Source: an uncultured Hungatella sp. (lineage in GTDB: Bacteria; Bacillota; Clostridia; Lachnospirales; Lachnospiraceae). From it: a DNA stretch of 52,756 nt. The first letter of the stretch is position 1, and each line of letters opens with the position of its first letter. Made by a program: the position numbers and the translations under genes. The notes under the pieces are model-generated. The model did no database searches. It saw only the letters and a list, made by a program, of their open reading frames with translations, and was not told where the DNA came from. Shown here in pieces: positions 8,222 to 16,625 of this stretch. The stretch lies in assembly GCA_947066955.1 (NCBI GenBank), contig CAMTAF010000010.1, positions 1 through 52,756 of the forward strand, given 5' to 3'.

Positions 8222-8251
8222 ATGGGGAGAGAGCGGGCGAAGCGGATATGA
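8222..8251 (+). CDS. Possible 9-codon leader peptide coupled to sigma-DUF262
   Basis: A strong SD (GGGGAGGAG) precedes ATG 8222, which opens MGRERAKRI; its TGA stop overlaps the ATG of the sigma-DUF262 gene as ATGA. The large gene has no good SD of its own. This suggests translational coupling through a leader peptide. The geometry is visible; translation is unproven. Confidence 0.4.
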   Translation: MGRERAKRI

Positions 8252-9996
8252 AAGCTATGGAACAGATCCTGGCGGAATACTATGAGGGCAACGGACAGAA
8301 GCTTCACAGGACAGTGGATCAGATCTTGTCCGGTTTTGGAGGAATATGGGACAAGGATGTGGATGATTTCTACTCCCTTGCCAACGAGGTGTTTGTGGAT
8401 GTTATGAGGCGGTATAGGGGGACGGGATCCTTTGACGGTTTCCTGTATTCCTGCCTGTCTGCCAGGGTCAAGACAGAGTTCACCAGGAGAAACCGGAAGA
8501 AGCGGGGAGCGGACAGGCTGTCAGTTTCTATGAATACGCCTGTGGGGGATGGCCTGACCGTCGGCGATCTGATTCCCTCGGACTTTGACATCGAGCAGGA
8601 GGTGTTTGGGGATAGGGATCCCTGTTACAGCGGCAGGCTGGAAGAGTATTTTCACAGCCTGTCCAGGGTCCAGAGACAGATCATGGAGCTGAAGATGGAC
8701 AGTGTCCCGGTTCCGGAGATCAGGAGAAGGTTAAGGCTCAGCAAGAGGCAGTATGATCAGAACTTCTGTCAGGCCACGTCTTTTGAGAAGATCAGCCTGA
8801 TACAGGGCAGGCATGATATAAGAAAGTTGGATTTTATAAAGTCAGAGGAGAGTGACGAGGATATGGGAAATCATATGACACAGACCAGGGAGAAAAGCAA
8901 GCAGGACAGGATGAGCGCGGCTTCGGTGGCGAAGAAGATTGACAGGCACATCCTCCGGTTCGACCACCCCCTTCAGAGGGAGTCGGAACAGTGGTCCCCT
9001 TCCATGAAGGGGAATCTGATCTCGGATATCCTTCAGGGGAATCCCCTTCCCTCCCTGGTGTTCGCCGAGCAGGTGGTTAACAGCATCGCCATAATCTGGA
9101 ACTTAGACGGCAAGCAGAGGTGCACCAATGTGTACACTTACTTGAGAGACGGTTTCCGGATCAGCAAGAATGTCCGGCGCTGGGAGATCGAGTACCAGAC
9201 TCCCGCCACAGACGGGGAGGGGAACGAGATCTTTGATAAGGATCATTTTCCCGTGTACGAGCGGAGGCGGTTCGATATCAGGGGGAAGCGGTTTTCCGAG
9301 CTTCCGGAGGAGCTTAAGGACAGGCTGAGGGACTACAACTTTGAGGTGGTACAGTACTTAAACTGTTCCGGTGAGGACATCGCGTACCACATCGCCCGGT
9401 ACAACGAGGGGAAACCCATGACTGTGTCCCAGAAGGGCATCACCAGGCTGGGGGAGGAGTACGCGGGCCTGGTGAAGGCTATCGCCAATATGCGTTTTTT
9501 TAAGGACGTGGGAGGCTACAAGGTATCGGAGTTTAAGAACGGCGCTGTCAACCGTGTGGTGGTGGAGGGCATCATGGCGGCCTATTATCTGGATGACTGG
9601 AAGAAAAGGCAGGAGGACATGTGCGATTTTATCCGGAACCACGCCGGCCCCGCTGACTTTGACGATTTTGAGGACATGGTGAACAGGCTGGAAAAGGTGA
9701 TGACAGACGAGGTGGCGGAGGTATTTGACTCTAAGGACAGCTTTTTGTGGTTCGGACTGTTCGCCAGATTCCGGAACCTGGGGCTGGAAGACCAGAAGTT
9801 TATGGAGTTTATGACAGAGTTTATCTGGTCCCTGCACAGGAGGAAGGTGAAAGGGGTGTCTTTTGACGATTTAAGCAGAAAGTCAACCAAGGACAAGAGC
9901 ACCGTCAGGGACAAGATGGATCATCTGGTGAAGCTGATGGAGGAATTTTTTGGGAGGCGGGTGGAAAACAAAATACTCGACATCGGTGTTGAATAA
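8248..9996 (+). CDS. Sigma-70-like domain fused to DUF262 (ParB/GmrS-like) domain
   Basis: A 582 aa protein. Residues 25-75 resemble sigma region 2 (FLYSCLSARVKTEFTRRNRK; compare FxxWLxxIARN...RRxRK) and residues 125-170 resemble region 4 (LSRVQRQIMELKMD, then a helix-turn-helix-like segment). From about residue 235 the protein is DUF262: WSPSMKGNLISDILQGNPLP near 248 and LDGKQR at 286-291, equivalent to the DGQQR nucleotide-binding motif of GmrS/ParB-fold proteins. The remaining 290 residues are helical and include a possible helix-turn-helix near the end. It is transcribed away from the polymerase under an SOS-type promoter. It may redirect transcription or sense nucleotides or modified DNA. 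The fusion is clear; its role is not known to me. Confidence 0.75.
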   Translation: MKAMEQILAEYYEGNGQKLHRTVDQILSGFGGIWDKDVDDFYSLANEVFVDVMRRYRGTGSFDGFLYSCLSARVKTEFTRRNRKKRGADRLSVSMNTPVGDGLTVGDLIPSDFDIEQEVFGDRDPCYSGRLEEYFHSLSRVQRQIMELKMDSVPVPEIRRRLRLSKRQYDQNFCQATSFEKISLIQGRHDIRKLDFIKSEESDEDMGNHMTQTREKSKQDRMSAASVAKKIDRHILRFDHPLQRESEQWSPSMKGNLISDILQGNPLPSLVFAEQVVNSIAIIWNLDGKQRCTNVYTYLRDGFRISKNVRRWEIEYQTPATDGEGNEIFDKDHFPVYERRRFDIRGKRFSELPEELKDRLRDYNFEVVQYLNCSGEDIAYHIARYNEGKPMTVSQKGITRLGEEYAGLVKAIANMRFFKDVGGYKVSEFKNGAVNRVVVEGIMAAYYLDDWKKRQEDMCDFIRNHAGPADFDDFEDMVNRLEKVMTDEVAEVFDSKDSFLWFGLFARFRNLGLEDQKFMEFMTEFIWSLHRRKVKGVSFDDLSRKSTKDKSTVRDKMDHLVKLMEEFFGRRVENKILDIGVE

Positions 9997-10108
9997 TAGT
10001 ATAATCACTTTATCAGAAGCTTGCTCTTTACATTGAGTCTGGTGATGAACAGTATAAACCGAAACCAAGAAAAGAAGATGACAGATAAATTGAATAAGAA
10101 CTGATAGA

Positions 10109-10137
10109 GGGAGGACGGTGCTACTTACTGTCCTCTT
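10109..10137 (+). terminator. Terminator after sigma-DUF262
   Basis: GAGGACGG and CTGTCCTC pair around a loop (about 10111-10135) and are followed by TTT. It ends the rightward transcript of the SOS locus before the EndoQ-helicase gene. Confidence 0.55.
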
Positions 10138-10189
10138 TCCTGTCAGAGATAAGGAAGCGCGCTGACGCGCAGGAAAGCAGGTGAATCAT

Positions 10190-13100
10190 ATGTATATAGC
10201 GGATTTGCACATCCACTCCAGATATTCCAGGGCTACCAGCAAAGATTGCACTCCGGAGCATCTGGATCTGTGGGCCAGGCGGAAGGGGATCCATATTCTG
10301 GGGACAGGGGATTTCACTCATCCCGCATGGAGACAGGAGCTTGAGGAAAAGCTTGTTCCGGCTGAGGAAGGATTTTACAGATTAAAGGAGGAGCTGAGGA
10401 TTCGGGACACCCTGGCAGGCAGCGGCGTCTCCCCGAGGTTTGTGGTCTCCGGTGAGATCAGCTCCATCTACAAGAAAAACGACAAGGTCAGAAAGGTTCA
10501 CAATGTGATCCTCCTGCCCGGGCTTCGGGAGGCGGAGCTTTTGGCCAGGAAGCTGGAGACCATCGGCAATATCCACTCTGACGGCAGGCCCATCCTGGGG
10601 CTGGACAGCCGGGATCTTCTTGAGATCACTCTGGAGATCTGCCCGGATGCTATTTTTGTGCCCGCCCACATATGGACGCCTCATTTTTCCATGTTTGGGG
10701 CGTTTTCCGGGTTCTCTACCATAGAGGAGTGCTTTGAGGATATGGCGCCCCACATCCACGCCTTTGAGACAGGTCTGTCCTCGGACCCGCCTATGAACTG
10801 GAGGGTGTCAGCTTTGGACCGTCTGCAGATGATATCCAATTCCGACGCCCACTCTCCGGCCAAGCTGGGGCGGGAGGCCAATCTCATGGATATAGATCTG
10901 TGTTACCAGGGTCTCTATGACGCGGTTCAGAAGGGGAAGGGGCTTAAGGGAACCATAGAGTTTTTTCCGGAGGAGGGAAAGTATCACTATGACGGACACC
11001 GCAAGTGCAACCTGTGCCTGAGCCCCCGGGAGGCCTTGAAGTACCAGGGAAAATGCCCTGTGTGCGGAAGAAAGCTGACCCTGGGGGTGTCTCACCGCAT
11101 TGAACAGCTGGCGGACCGGGATGAGGGGATTGTCCGCCCAGGGGCCCTGCCCTTTGAGAGCCTGGCGCCTTTGGAGGAGGTGATCGCCGCCTCCACGGGA
11201 TCTTCCCCGGCCAGCGTGAAAGTGCGGCGGCAGTATGAGAAATTGCTGGGGAGCGTGGGCACGGAGTTTGAGATCCTGCGGGAGATTCCGGAAGAGGATA
11301 TCGAAAAGAAGGCGGGATATTTTATCGCCGAGGGGATCAGGCGGCTGAGGCAGGGGAAGGTGCAGAGATTTCCCGGATTTGACGGGGAATACGGCACCAT
11401 ACGCCTGTTTGAGCCGTCGGAGCTGGACTCTATGGACGGACAGATCAGCATGTTCGGGCCAGGGGATGCAGGTCAGGGAGGCGAGGCCGGAGGGAAAGCC
11501 GAGACGGAGAGGAAACGGCAGACTGAGGGCCGGAGAGATGCGGAGGGAATAAAAGAGCAGGAGGCCCTAAGGCAGGGCGGCGCGGAGACGATGAAAGCGC
11601 CCCAGGCCAAGGGTCCGCATATGGCGGACAGGAGGGCGCAGAATCTTGCAGAAAGCCCGGATATATCGGCGGATCATGGGACAGCAGGGACTGTCGGGGG
11701 GACGGAGAGCCTCAACAGCCGGCAGCTTGAAGCAGTCAGATCCATTTCCCGGAGAATCTCGGTGGCAGCAGGGCCTGGGACGGGAAAGACCAGAACCCTG
11801 GTTTCCCGCATTGTCTATCTGCTGCAGAACCGGCGGGTAAAGCCGTCGGAGATCACGGCTGTCACTTTCACCAACAAGGCAGCTCAGGAGCTGCGAAGCC
11901 GTCTGGAGGGGCAGCTTGGGGGAAAGCGGGGAATGCGGGGCCTCAAGGCCGGCACATTCCACTCCATCTGCTATGAGCTTCTTAAGGCGGCGGGCGAAGA
12001 ATTTACTCTGGCGGACGAGGAGACCGTGCTGGAGATCGTCCGGGAGGCCGCGGACGAGGCGGGGATCAAAGGGAGCCCGCGGAAGCTGCGGGAGATGATC
12101 TCCCGGAGGAAGACGGAGGCTGCGGGAGGGGAGGCTGTGGAAGAGGAGGACCGGGATCCTGACGCCGGGCGTCTCCTGGCCTGTTATCAGAAACGGCTGG
12201 ACGCTCTGTCGGCCCTGGACTTTGACGACCTTCTTATAAGGGCGCTTTCGGTTTCCGAAAATGTTACATTTCCCTATCTTCTGGTAGATGAGTTTCAGGA
12301 TATCAGCCCCCTGCAGTACCGTCTGATCCAGGCCTGGGGGAAGGGCGGGCGGGAGATCTTCATCATCGGAGATCCCGATCAAGCAATCTACGGCTTTCGC
12401 GGAGCGGATGCCCAAAGCTTTGAGCGGTTTAGCCGGGAAGAGGAGGCGGAGGCCATAAGCTTAAGGAGAAATTACCGCTCTACCCCGGAGATCCTGGCAG
12501 CCTCCCAGGCAGTGCTGGGCGGCTCAAAAACACCCTTGGAACCAATAAGGCCTCAGGGATTTCCTGTCCGCCTGGTACAGACACGGGGGGAGATGGCGGA
12601 GGCAATTTTCGTTGCAAAAGAGATCAACCGCCTGGTTGGAGGAATCGACATGCTGGACACGGAGGAGGGCTTCGCCTGCGGGGACGACCGAAAGGCCAGG
12701 AGTTTTGGGGATATCGCTGTTCTCTACCGGACTCACAGGCAGGCGGAGCTTTTGGAGATGTGTCTGAAAAAAGAGAGCATCCCCTATGTGGTGGCTGGGA
12801 GGGAGGAATTTTTGGAGGAGCCCCAGGTTCGCGGGAGCCTAAGCTTCTTCAGGAGCATCTTAGACCCGGAGGACCGCCTGTCCCGGAGGGTCTGCCTTAG
12901 GCTTTTGTGGAACTTAGAGGAGGCGGAGATTTCCCGGAGCGCGTACGGCGCCATGGCGGAAAAATACAGAAAAGTGTGCAGGCGGGGAAAGCCGGGGAAT
13001 ATCTGGAGTTCCTGGAGGAAAGACATGGGACTGGAGGACGATAAAGCCATGGAGAAGCTGGGTGACATGGCGGTGTTCTACAAGAACATGGAGGAGATGC

Positions 13101-13474
13101 TGGGCGCCCTGGCATTTGGAAAGGAGAGCGACTTGAGAAGGTTCGGCGGCAAGACCTACACCTCCGACGCGGTGACTCTCATGACCATGCACGGCTCCAA
13201 GGGACTGGAATTCCCTGTGACTCTGGTCTGCGGGGTGAGAAAAGGCACGGTGCCCCTGGAGTTTAAGGGGAGGGAGACGGATGTGGATGAGGAGCGCAGG
13301 CTTCTCTATGTGGCCATGACCAGGGCAGAGGAGGAATTGATTATGACCTGTTCCGGGGAGGTCTCCGTATTTCTTCAGGAGATACCGGACAAGATCATCC
13401 AGAGGCAGTCTGTAAAGCCAAGACCTGCCCAGGAGGATGTGGGGAAGCAGCTGAGTCTGTTTGACTTTATATAA
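10190..13474 (+). CDS. EndoQ-type PHP nuclease fused to UvrD/PcrA helicase
   Basis: About 1094 aa in two parts. Residues 1-420 are the TIGR00375/EndoQ family: a PHP metal site (DLHIHS at 4-9, GDFTHP, NSDAHSPAK) and an inserted four-Cys zinc finger (CNLC and CPVC, about 273-292). EndoQ cuts 5' of deaminated bases and abasic sites. A low-complexity linker (about 425-510) joins it to a superfamily 1 helicase: AGPGTGKT near 526, TFTNKAAQEL, VDEFQD, GDPDQAIYGFRG, NYRST, TMHGSKGLEF and VAMTRAEEEL, so the helicase looks intact. The ATG at 10190 gives the family's usual start; a GTG at 10181 is an alternative. Predicted role: excision repair of deaminated DNA with strand unwinding in one polypeptide. 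Confidence 0.88.
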   Translation: MYIADLHIHSRYSRATSKDCTPEHLDLWARRKGIHILGTGDFTHPAWRQELEEKLVPAEEGFYRLKEELRIRDTLAGSGVSPRFVVSGEISSIYKKNDKVRKVHNVILLPGLREAELLARKLETIGNIHSDGRPILGLDSRDLLEITLEICPDAIFVPAHIWTPHFSMFGAFSGFSTIEECFEDMAPHIHAFETGLSSDPPMNWRVSALDRLQMISNSDAHSPAKLGREANLMDIDLCYQGLYDAVQKGKGLKGTIEFFPEEGKYHYDGHRKCNLCLSPREALKYQGKCPVCGRKLTLGVSHRIEQLADRDEGIVRPGALPFESLAPLEEVIAASTGSSPASVKVRRQYEKLLGSVGTEFEILREIPEEDIEKKAGYFIAEGIRRLRQGKVQRFPGFDGEYGTIRLFEPSELDSMDGQISMFGPGDAGQGGEAGGKAETERKRQTEGRRDAEGIKEQEALRQGGAETMKAPQAKGPHMADRRAQNLAESPDISADHGTAGTVGGTESLNSRQLEAVRSISRRISVAAGPGTGKTRTLVSRIVYLLQNRRVKPSEITAVTFTNKAAQELRSRLEGQLGGKRGMRGLKAGTFHSICYELLKAAGEEFTLADEETVLEIVREAADEAGIKGSPRKLREMISRRKTEAAGGEAVEEEDRDPDAGRLLACYQKRLDALSALDFDDLLIRALSVSENVTFPYLLVDEFQDISPLQYRLIQAWGKGGREIFIIGDPDQAIYGFRGADAQSFERFSREEEAEAISLRRNYRSTPEILAASQAVLGGSKTPLEPIRPQGFPVRLVQTRGEMAEAIFVAKEINRLVGGIDMLDTEEGFACGDDRKARSFGDIAVLYRTHRQAELLEMCLKKESIPYVVAGREEFLEEPQVRGSLSFFRSILDPEDRLSRRVCLRLLWNLEEAEISRSAYGAMAEKYRKVCRRGKPGNIWSSWRKDMGLEDDKAMEKLGDMAVFYKNMEEMLGALAFGKESDLRRFGGKTYTSDAVTLMTMHGSKGLEFPVTLVCGVRKGTVPLEFKGRETDVDEERRLLYVAMTRAEEELIMTCSGEVSVFLQEIPDKIIQRQSVKPRPAQEDVGKQLSLFDFI

Positions 13475-13475
13475 G

Positions 13476-13499
13476 AAACGGCAAGTATTTTTGCCGTTT
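13476..13499 (+). terminator. Hairpin after the EndoQ-helicase gene
   Basis: AAACGGCAA and TTGCCGTTT form a perfect 9-bp stem immediately after the stop codon. The U-tract is poor, so efficiency is uncertain. Confidence 0.6.
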
Positions 13500-13573
13500 G
13501 CTATAAAAATATAAGATTTCTCTGTAACAAATCAAGTTTTTCCACCACCAACTTTAAGAGGGGGGAAGATCAG

Positions 13574-14083
13574 ATGGATTCCATGGAAGAGATTTACAGG
13601 ATGCATGGGAAAACGGTATATGGTTTTCTCCTGACCCGGACAGGGAACCCTGACACGGCAGAGGAATTGACACAGGAGACCTTCTGCCGGGCCTTAAAGC
13701 AGGTGAACAGATTCCGAGGGGACAGCAGCGTGTCCACATGGCTCTGCGGCATCGCGAAAAACGTATGGCTGGAGTATGTAAAAAAGAGAAAACGACAGCA
13801 GGACTCAGAGTTGTCATGGGAGGATCCAGGAGCCGGGGAGCTGGCAGGCCGGGCGGATTCCTGCTCGGTACAGGACTCCCACATGCTCATGTGGGAGAAC
13901 ATGGAGATCCTGAAAATACTCCACAGCCTAAAGGAGCCGGTGCGGGAGACGATGTATCTGCGCTTGATCGGCAACCTGACCTTTGCCCAGATCGGCGAGA
14001 TCATGGGGCGGAGCGAGAACTGGGCCAGAGTCACCTTCTACCGGGGCAAAGAGATCGTGATGAGGAGGAAGGCAAATGCGTAA
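13574..14083 (+). CDS. ECF-family RNA polymerase sigma factor
   Basis: A 169 aa protein with region 2 (AEELTQETFCRALKQVNRFR, then STWLCGIAKNVWLEYVKKRK, about residues 30-75) and region 4 (a helix-turn-helix with LTFAQIGEIMGRSENWARV, about residues 135-155). SD GAGGGGGG before the ATG. It is followed by a zinc-finger anti-sigma gene, the standard ECF pair. Its last codons and stop (KANA then TAA) are supplied by an inserted repeat. Removing one 89-bp unit would give KANE and a TGA overlapping the anti-sigma ATG, suggesting a former translational coupling. Confidence 0.9.
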   Translation: MDSMEEIYRMHGKTVYGFLLTRTGNPDTAEELTQETFCRALKQVNRFRGDSSVSTWLCGIAKNVWLEYVKKRKRQQDSELSWEDPGAGELAGRADSCSVQDSHMLMWENMEILKILHSLKEPVRETMYLRLIGNLTFAQIGEIMGRSENWARVTFYRGKEIVMRRKANA

Positions 14084-14152
14084 GCATTTCTAGGATGCCT
14101 TCCTCCGACCTGGCAGGTGCCGCGAAGCGGCGCGTGCCGATACCAAAAACTA
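14064..14152 (+). repeat. 89-bp palindromic repeat inserted between sigma and anti-sigma
   Basis: The unit starts GGAGGAAGGCAA, has stem GGATGCCTTCC against the SD-like arm, and a second hairpin with GGCAGGTGCC...GGCGCGTGCCGATACC. AGGAGGAAGGCAAATG occurs at 14063-14078 and again at 14152-14167, so the insertion is bounded by a 16-bp duplication. The first copy ends the sigma gene; the second is the ribosome binding site and start of the anti-sigma gene. Confidence 0.85.
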
Positions 14153-14164
14153 GGAGGAAGGCAA

Positions 14165-15160
14165 ATGAATGAGAAGATTCCGTGTGATGTGATACAAGAT
14201 CTGCTGCCTCTCTACGTGGACGGACTGACCAGGGAGACTACTGCCAAAGAGGTGGAGGAACATTTGGAAAATTGTGTCTCGTGCAGGGAAAGCTATGACC
14301 GGATGAAGTCGTCTGTGGAGGCCTGCGCAAAGATGCAGAAGCAGGAGACGGAGCGGGAGATCGATTATCTCAAGGCGCTGAAAAGGAGGAATATCCGCAA
14401 TATTGTCCTGGGAGCGGCGGCGGTGTTTGTGGTGATGACGGCGGCCATGGGGGTGAAATTATTTTTCATAGGTTCCCCCACAGAGTCCTACATGATCACG
14501 TATCTTGACGCTGACCAGCAGGAGATTCGCGTAGGAGGGACGTTTTTCGGTTCGGCCGCCGTGTATGCCGGACACAGACTAAAGACCAGGCCTGACGGGA
14601 CTCAGGAGCTGGTGATCTACTCCTGTCTGGCGTCAGCCTGGAACAGAAACGGGGTGTTTAATCTGACACTGGACATGGGGCAGATAAAGGAGCAGGTGGA
14701 TGTGGGGGGCGCTGTGGTGAAAAAGGACGGCGCGGTGGTCAGCCGTCTGGCCAATGAGCTGTATGAGGCGAGAAATCCCTATGTGGGAGACGCCTCGGCT
14801 GACGGGAGGCTGGCGGGAATTCTGGGGATCGGAAGGCATATAGGGGCCTTTACCAATGAACTGATGACATCGAAGGAACCTTATGGATGGACCCTGAATT
14901 TTCAGGACAGTGTTGGGAATTCTCAGGTCATGGAGGCCAAGATGAGGGATTTGGGGTGCGTGCTGCTGGCCCTGACAGACAACTTGGGGGAGGTGGCATG
15001 GACCTACACAGTGGAGACAGAGGAGGGGGCTCTTAAGCGGGAAGGGGCGCTTACCTGCCAGGAGGCCTCTGAGTATCTGGGGGCAGAGGTGAAGTCCTTT
15101 GGGGAAAGCCCCGAGAAGGTGCAGGCACTGTTGGAGGCGCTCCAGTTGGAGACCCCATGA
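14165..15160 (+). CDS. Zinc-finger anti-sigma factor, membrane anchored
   Basis: About 331 aa from ATG 14165, whose SD (AGGAGG) is provided by the flanking repeat. The cytosolic N-terminus has the ZAS signature H-x3-C-x2-C (EEHLENCVSC, about residues 29-38), which holds the partner ECF sigma factor. One transmembrane helix (about 78-100) is followed by a roughly 230-residue extracytoplasmic sensor domain of the type found in clostridial anti-sigma proteins. An open frame reaches upstream to 14117, but that part reads through the repeat and is not credible. Confidence 0.85.
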   Translation: MNEKIPCDVIQDLLPLYVDGLTRETTAKEVEEHLENCVSCRESYDRMKSSVEACAKMQKQETEREIDYLKALKRRNIRNIVLGAAAVFVVMTAAMGVKLFFIGSPTESYMITYLDADQQEIRVGGTFFGSAAVYAGHRLKTRPDGTQELVIYSCLASAWNRNGVFNLTLDMGQIKEQVDVGGAVVKKDGAVVSRLANELYEARNPYVGDASADGRLAGILGIGRHIGAFTNELMTSKEPYGWTLNFQDSVGNSQVMEAKMRDLGCVLLALTDNLGEVAWTYTVETEEGALKREGALTCQEASEYLGAEVKSFGESPEKVQALLEALQLETP

Positions 15161-15297
15161 CTGACCGCGCCGCGCTATGCGTTTGCTCAGCGACGGTTTG
15201 TGAATGTGAAAAGAGAACATATCCTGCTACTGGAAAATCAGCAGATCTTCATGCCGGAATCCTCCGATGGTTTGTAGAGAGGCAGATTCGGAAGCAC

Positions 15298-15348
15298 TTG
15301 TAATCTGCTTATCCAAATGCTATAATCTCCATATAGCATTTGGATAAG
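15298..15348 (+). promoter_or_regulatory. Promoter overlapped by a perfect 16-bp inverted repeat
   Basis: TTGTAA (15298-15303), a 17-base spacer and TATAAT (15321-15326) form a good promoter. The arms 15308-15323 and 15333-15348 are a perfect inverted repeat (CTTATCCAAATGCTAT and its complement) covering the -10 and start site and ending at the SD. It looks like an operator for a dimeric repressor. Confidence 0.75.
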
Positions 15349-15359
15349 GAGGAATCCTG

Positions 15360-16625
15360 ATGAGCCAGAACAATGCAGATATTCTTCTTGAATATCTGAA
15401 AGGTATTTTATATGGTTTCCAAGTCCAGCCCCCGGATTTGAGCGGACTGGAGGGAACGTGGCGGGAACTGGGTGAGGAGCTTAAAGTCCTGCAGAACTGG
15501 ATCGAAGAGATGCGGTCCTATTCGGAGGATCTTTCCCTGGGAAACATCTCTATCCCCTACCCGTCCCAGGACAACCCGCTGTGTGTGAATCTAAGACATC
15601 TCCAGGCCAGCTTAAAGCATCTCAGCTGGCAGGCCGATCAGGTGGCGGCCGGGGACTACTCCCAGGAGGTTACCTACCCAGGCGAATTTGCCGCCGCGTT
15701 TAACACCATGACAGCCCAGTTAAAAGAGCGGGAGTCCTATCTGAAAGAGGAGAAAAATCAGGCAGAGAAAGAAGCGGAGATCATAAAGAGTTACAATGAA
15801 CTGCTTTTGGAGCTGATCAGGCGGCAGAACAAGTGGATTCTGGTGGTGGATCCGGAGACGAAGGATATTGTGTACTGCAATAAGCGTCATCCGGGGCAGG
15901 AGGAGATTCATGATTCGGAGTTCTGTGAGATCTGCGGCAACCGTTTGCCCTTCCGCAGCAAAGTGCTGAACTGGGAGAACAAGGGGCAGAGCAATGTCTG
16001 GGAGATCAGCGACGGGGATAGCAACTACTACAGGGTTACCACATTTCCGGTAGAGTGGAGGAACCGTCAGGCTAACGCCCATATCCTGGTGGATATCACC
16101 GAGGAGAAGGCCCGCACCAGTTCCCTCAAGGACAAGGCATATCATGACGCCCTGACGGGAATCCATAATCGGGTTTATTTTGAGGAGTGCATGGACGCCA
16201 TGCTCTCGGAGAAAGACAAGCTCACCCTGGGATATTTGGATTTAGACTGTTTAAAGACCGTTAACGACCAGTACGGACACGCGGAGGGGGACAGTTATAT
16301 CCTGAGATTTGTGTCCACGGTCCAGAAATATTTCCGCACCACGGATATTTTCTGCCGGATCGGGGGAGATGAGTTCTGCCTGATCCTCAGGGGGATTCCG
16401 GAGGATGTGGTTTCGGAGAAGCTTCAGAAGGCTATGGAAGAGTTCCAGAGCTTCAGTGATAAAGAGTATATTCACGGCTTCAGCTTTGGCGTGGTTCAGA
16501 TGAACGGTAAGGAGGAGACCAGAAGTTTAAAGGAGATTCTGGAGGAAGCGGATGCTGCCATGTACCAGTGCAAGCGCCGCAATAAAGAATTGTACAGGCA
16601 GCGCAGGGAGGCAGGCAGGACATGA
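15360..16625 (+). CDS. Cytoplasmic diguanylate cyclase (HAMP-like, PAS-like, GGDEF)
   Basis: A 421 aa protein without membrane segments. The N-terminus has a HAMP-like helical region (QVAAGDYSQEVTYPGEFAAA, about 100-120), then a PAS-like sensor (about 155-250, starting WILVVDPETKDIVYCN) containing a CEIC Cys pair that might bind metal. The C-terminal GGDEF domain is intact: RIGGDEF, with the I-site RTTD five residues upstream, so product inhibition is expected. It makes cyclic di-GMP. The stop overlaps the acetate kinase ATG (ATGA), coupling the two. It has its own promoter with an operator-like palindrome. Confidence 0.88.
   Translation: MSQNNADILLEYLKGILYGFQVQPPDLSGLEGTWRELGEELKVLQNWIEEMRSYSEDLSLGNISIPYPSQDNPLCVNLRHLQASLKHLSWQADQVAAGDYSQEVTYPGEFAAAFNTMTAQLKERESYLKEEKNQAEKEAEIIKSYNELLLELIRRQNKWILVVDPETKDIVYCNKRHPGQEEIHDSEFCEICGNRLPFRSKVLNWENKGQSNVWEISDGDSNYYRVTTFPVEWRNRQANAHILVDITEEKARTSSLKDKAYHDALTGIHNRVYFEECMDAMLSEKDKLTLGYLDLDCLKTVNDQYGHAEGDSYILRFVSTVQKYFRTTDIFCRIGGDEFCLILRGIPEDVVSEKLQKAMEEFQSFSDKEYIHGFSFGVVQMNGKEETRSLKEILEEADAAMYQCKRRNKELYRQRREAGRT

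Noticed and set aside
1956..9996. Complete prophage
   Set aside because: No integrase, terminase, portal, capsid or attachment repeats were found in the window; only lysis and regulatory genes.
11567..12415. A 282-codon minus-strand frame
   Set aside because: Shadow of the helicase motifs on the plus strand.
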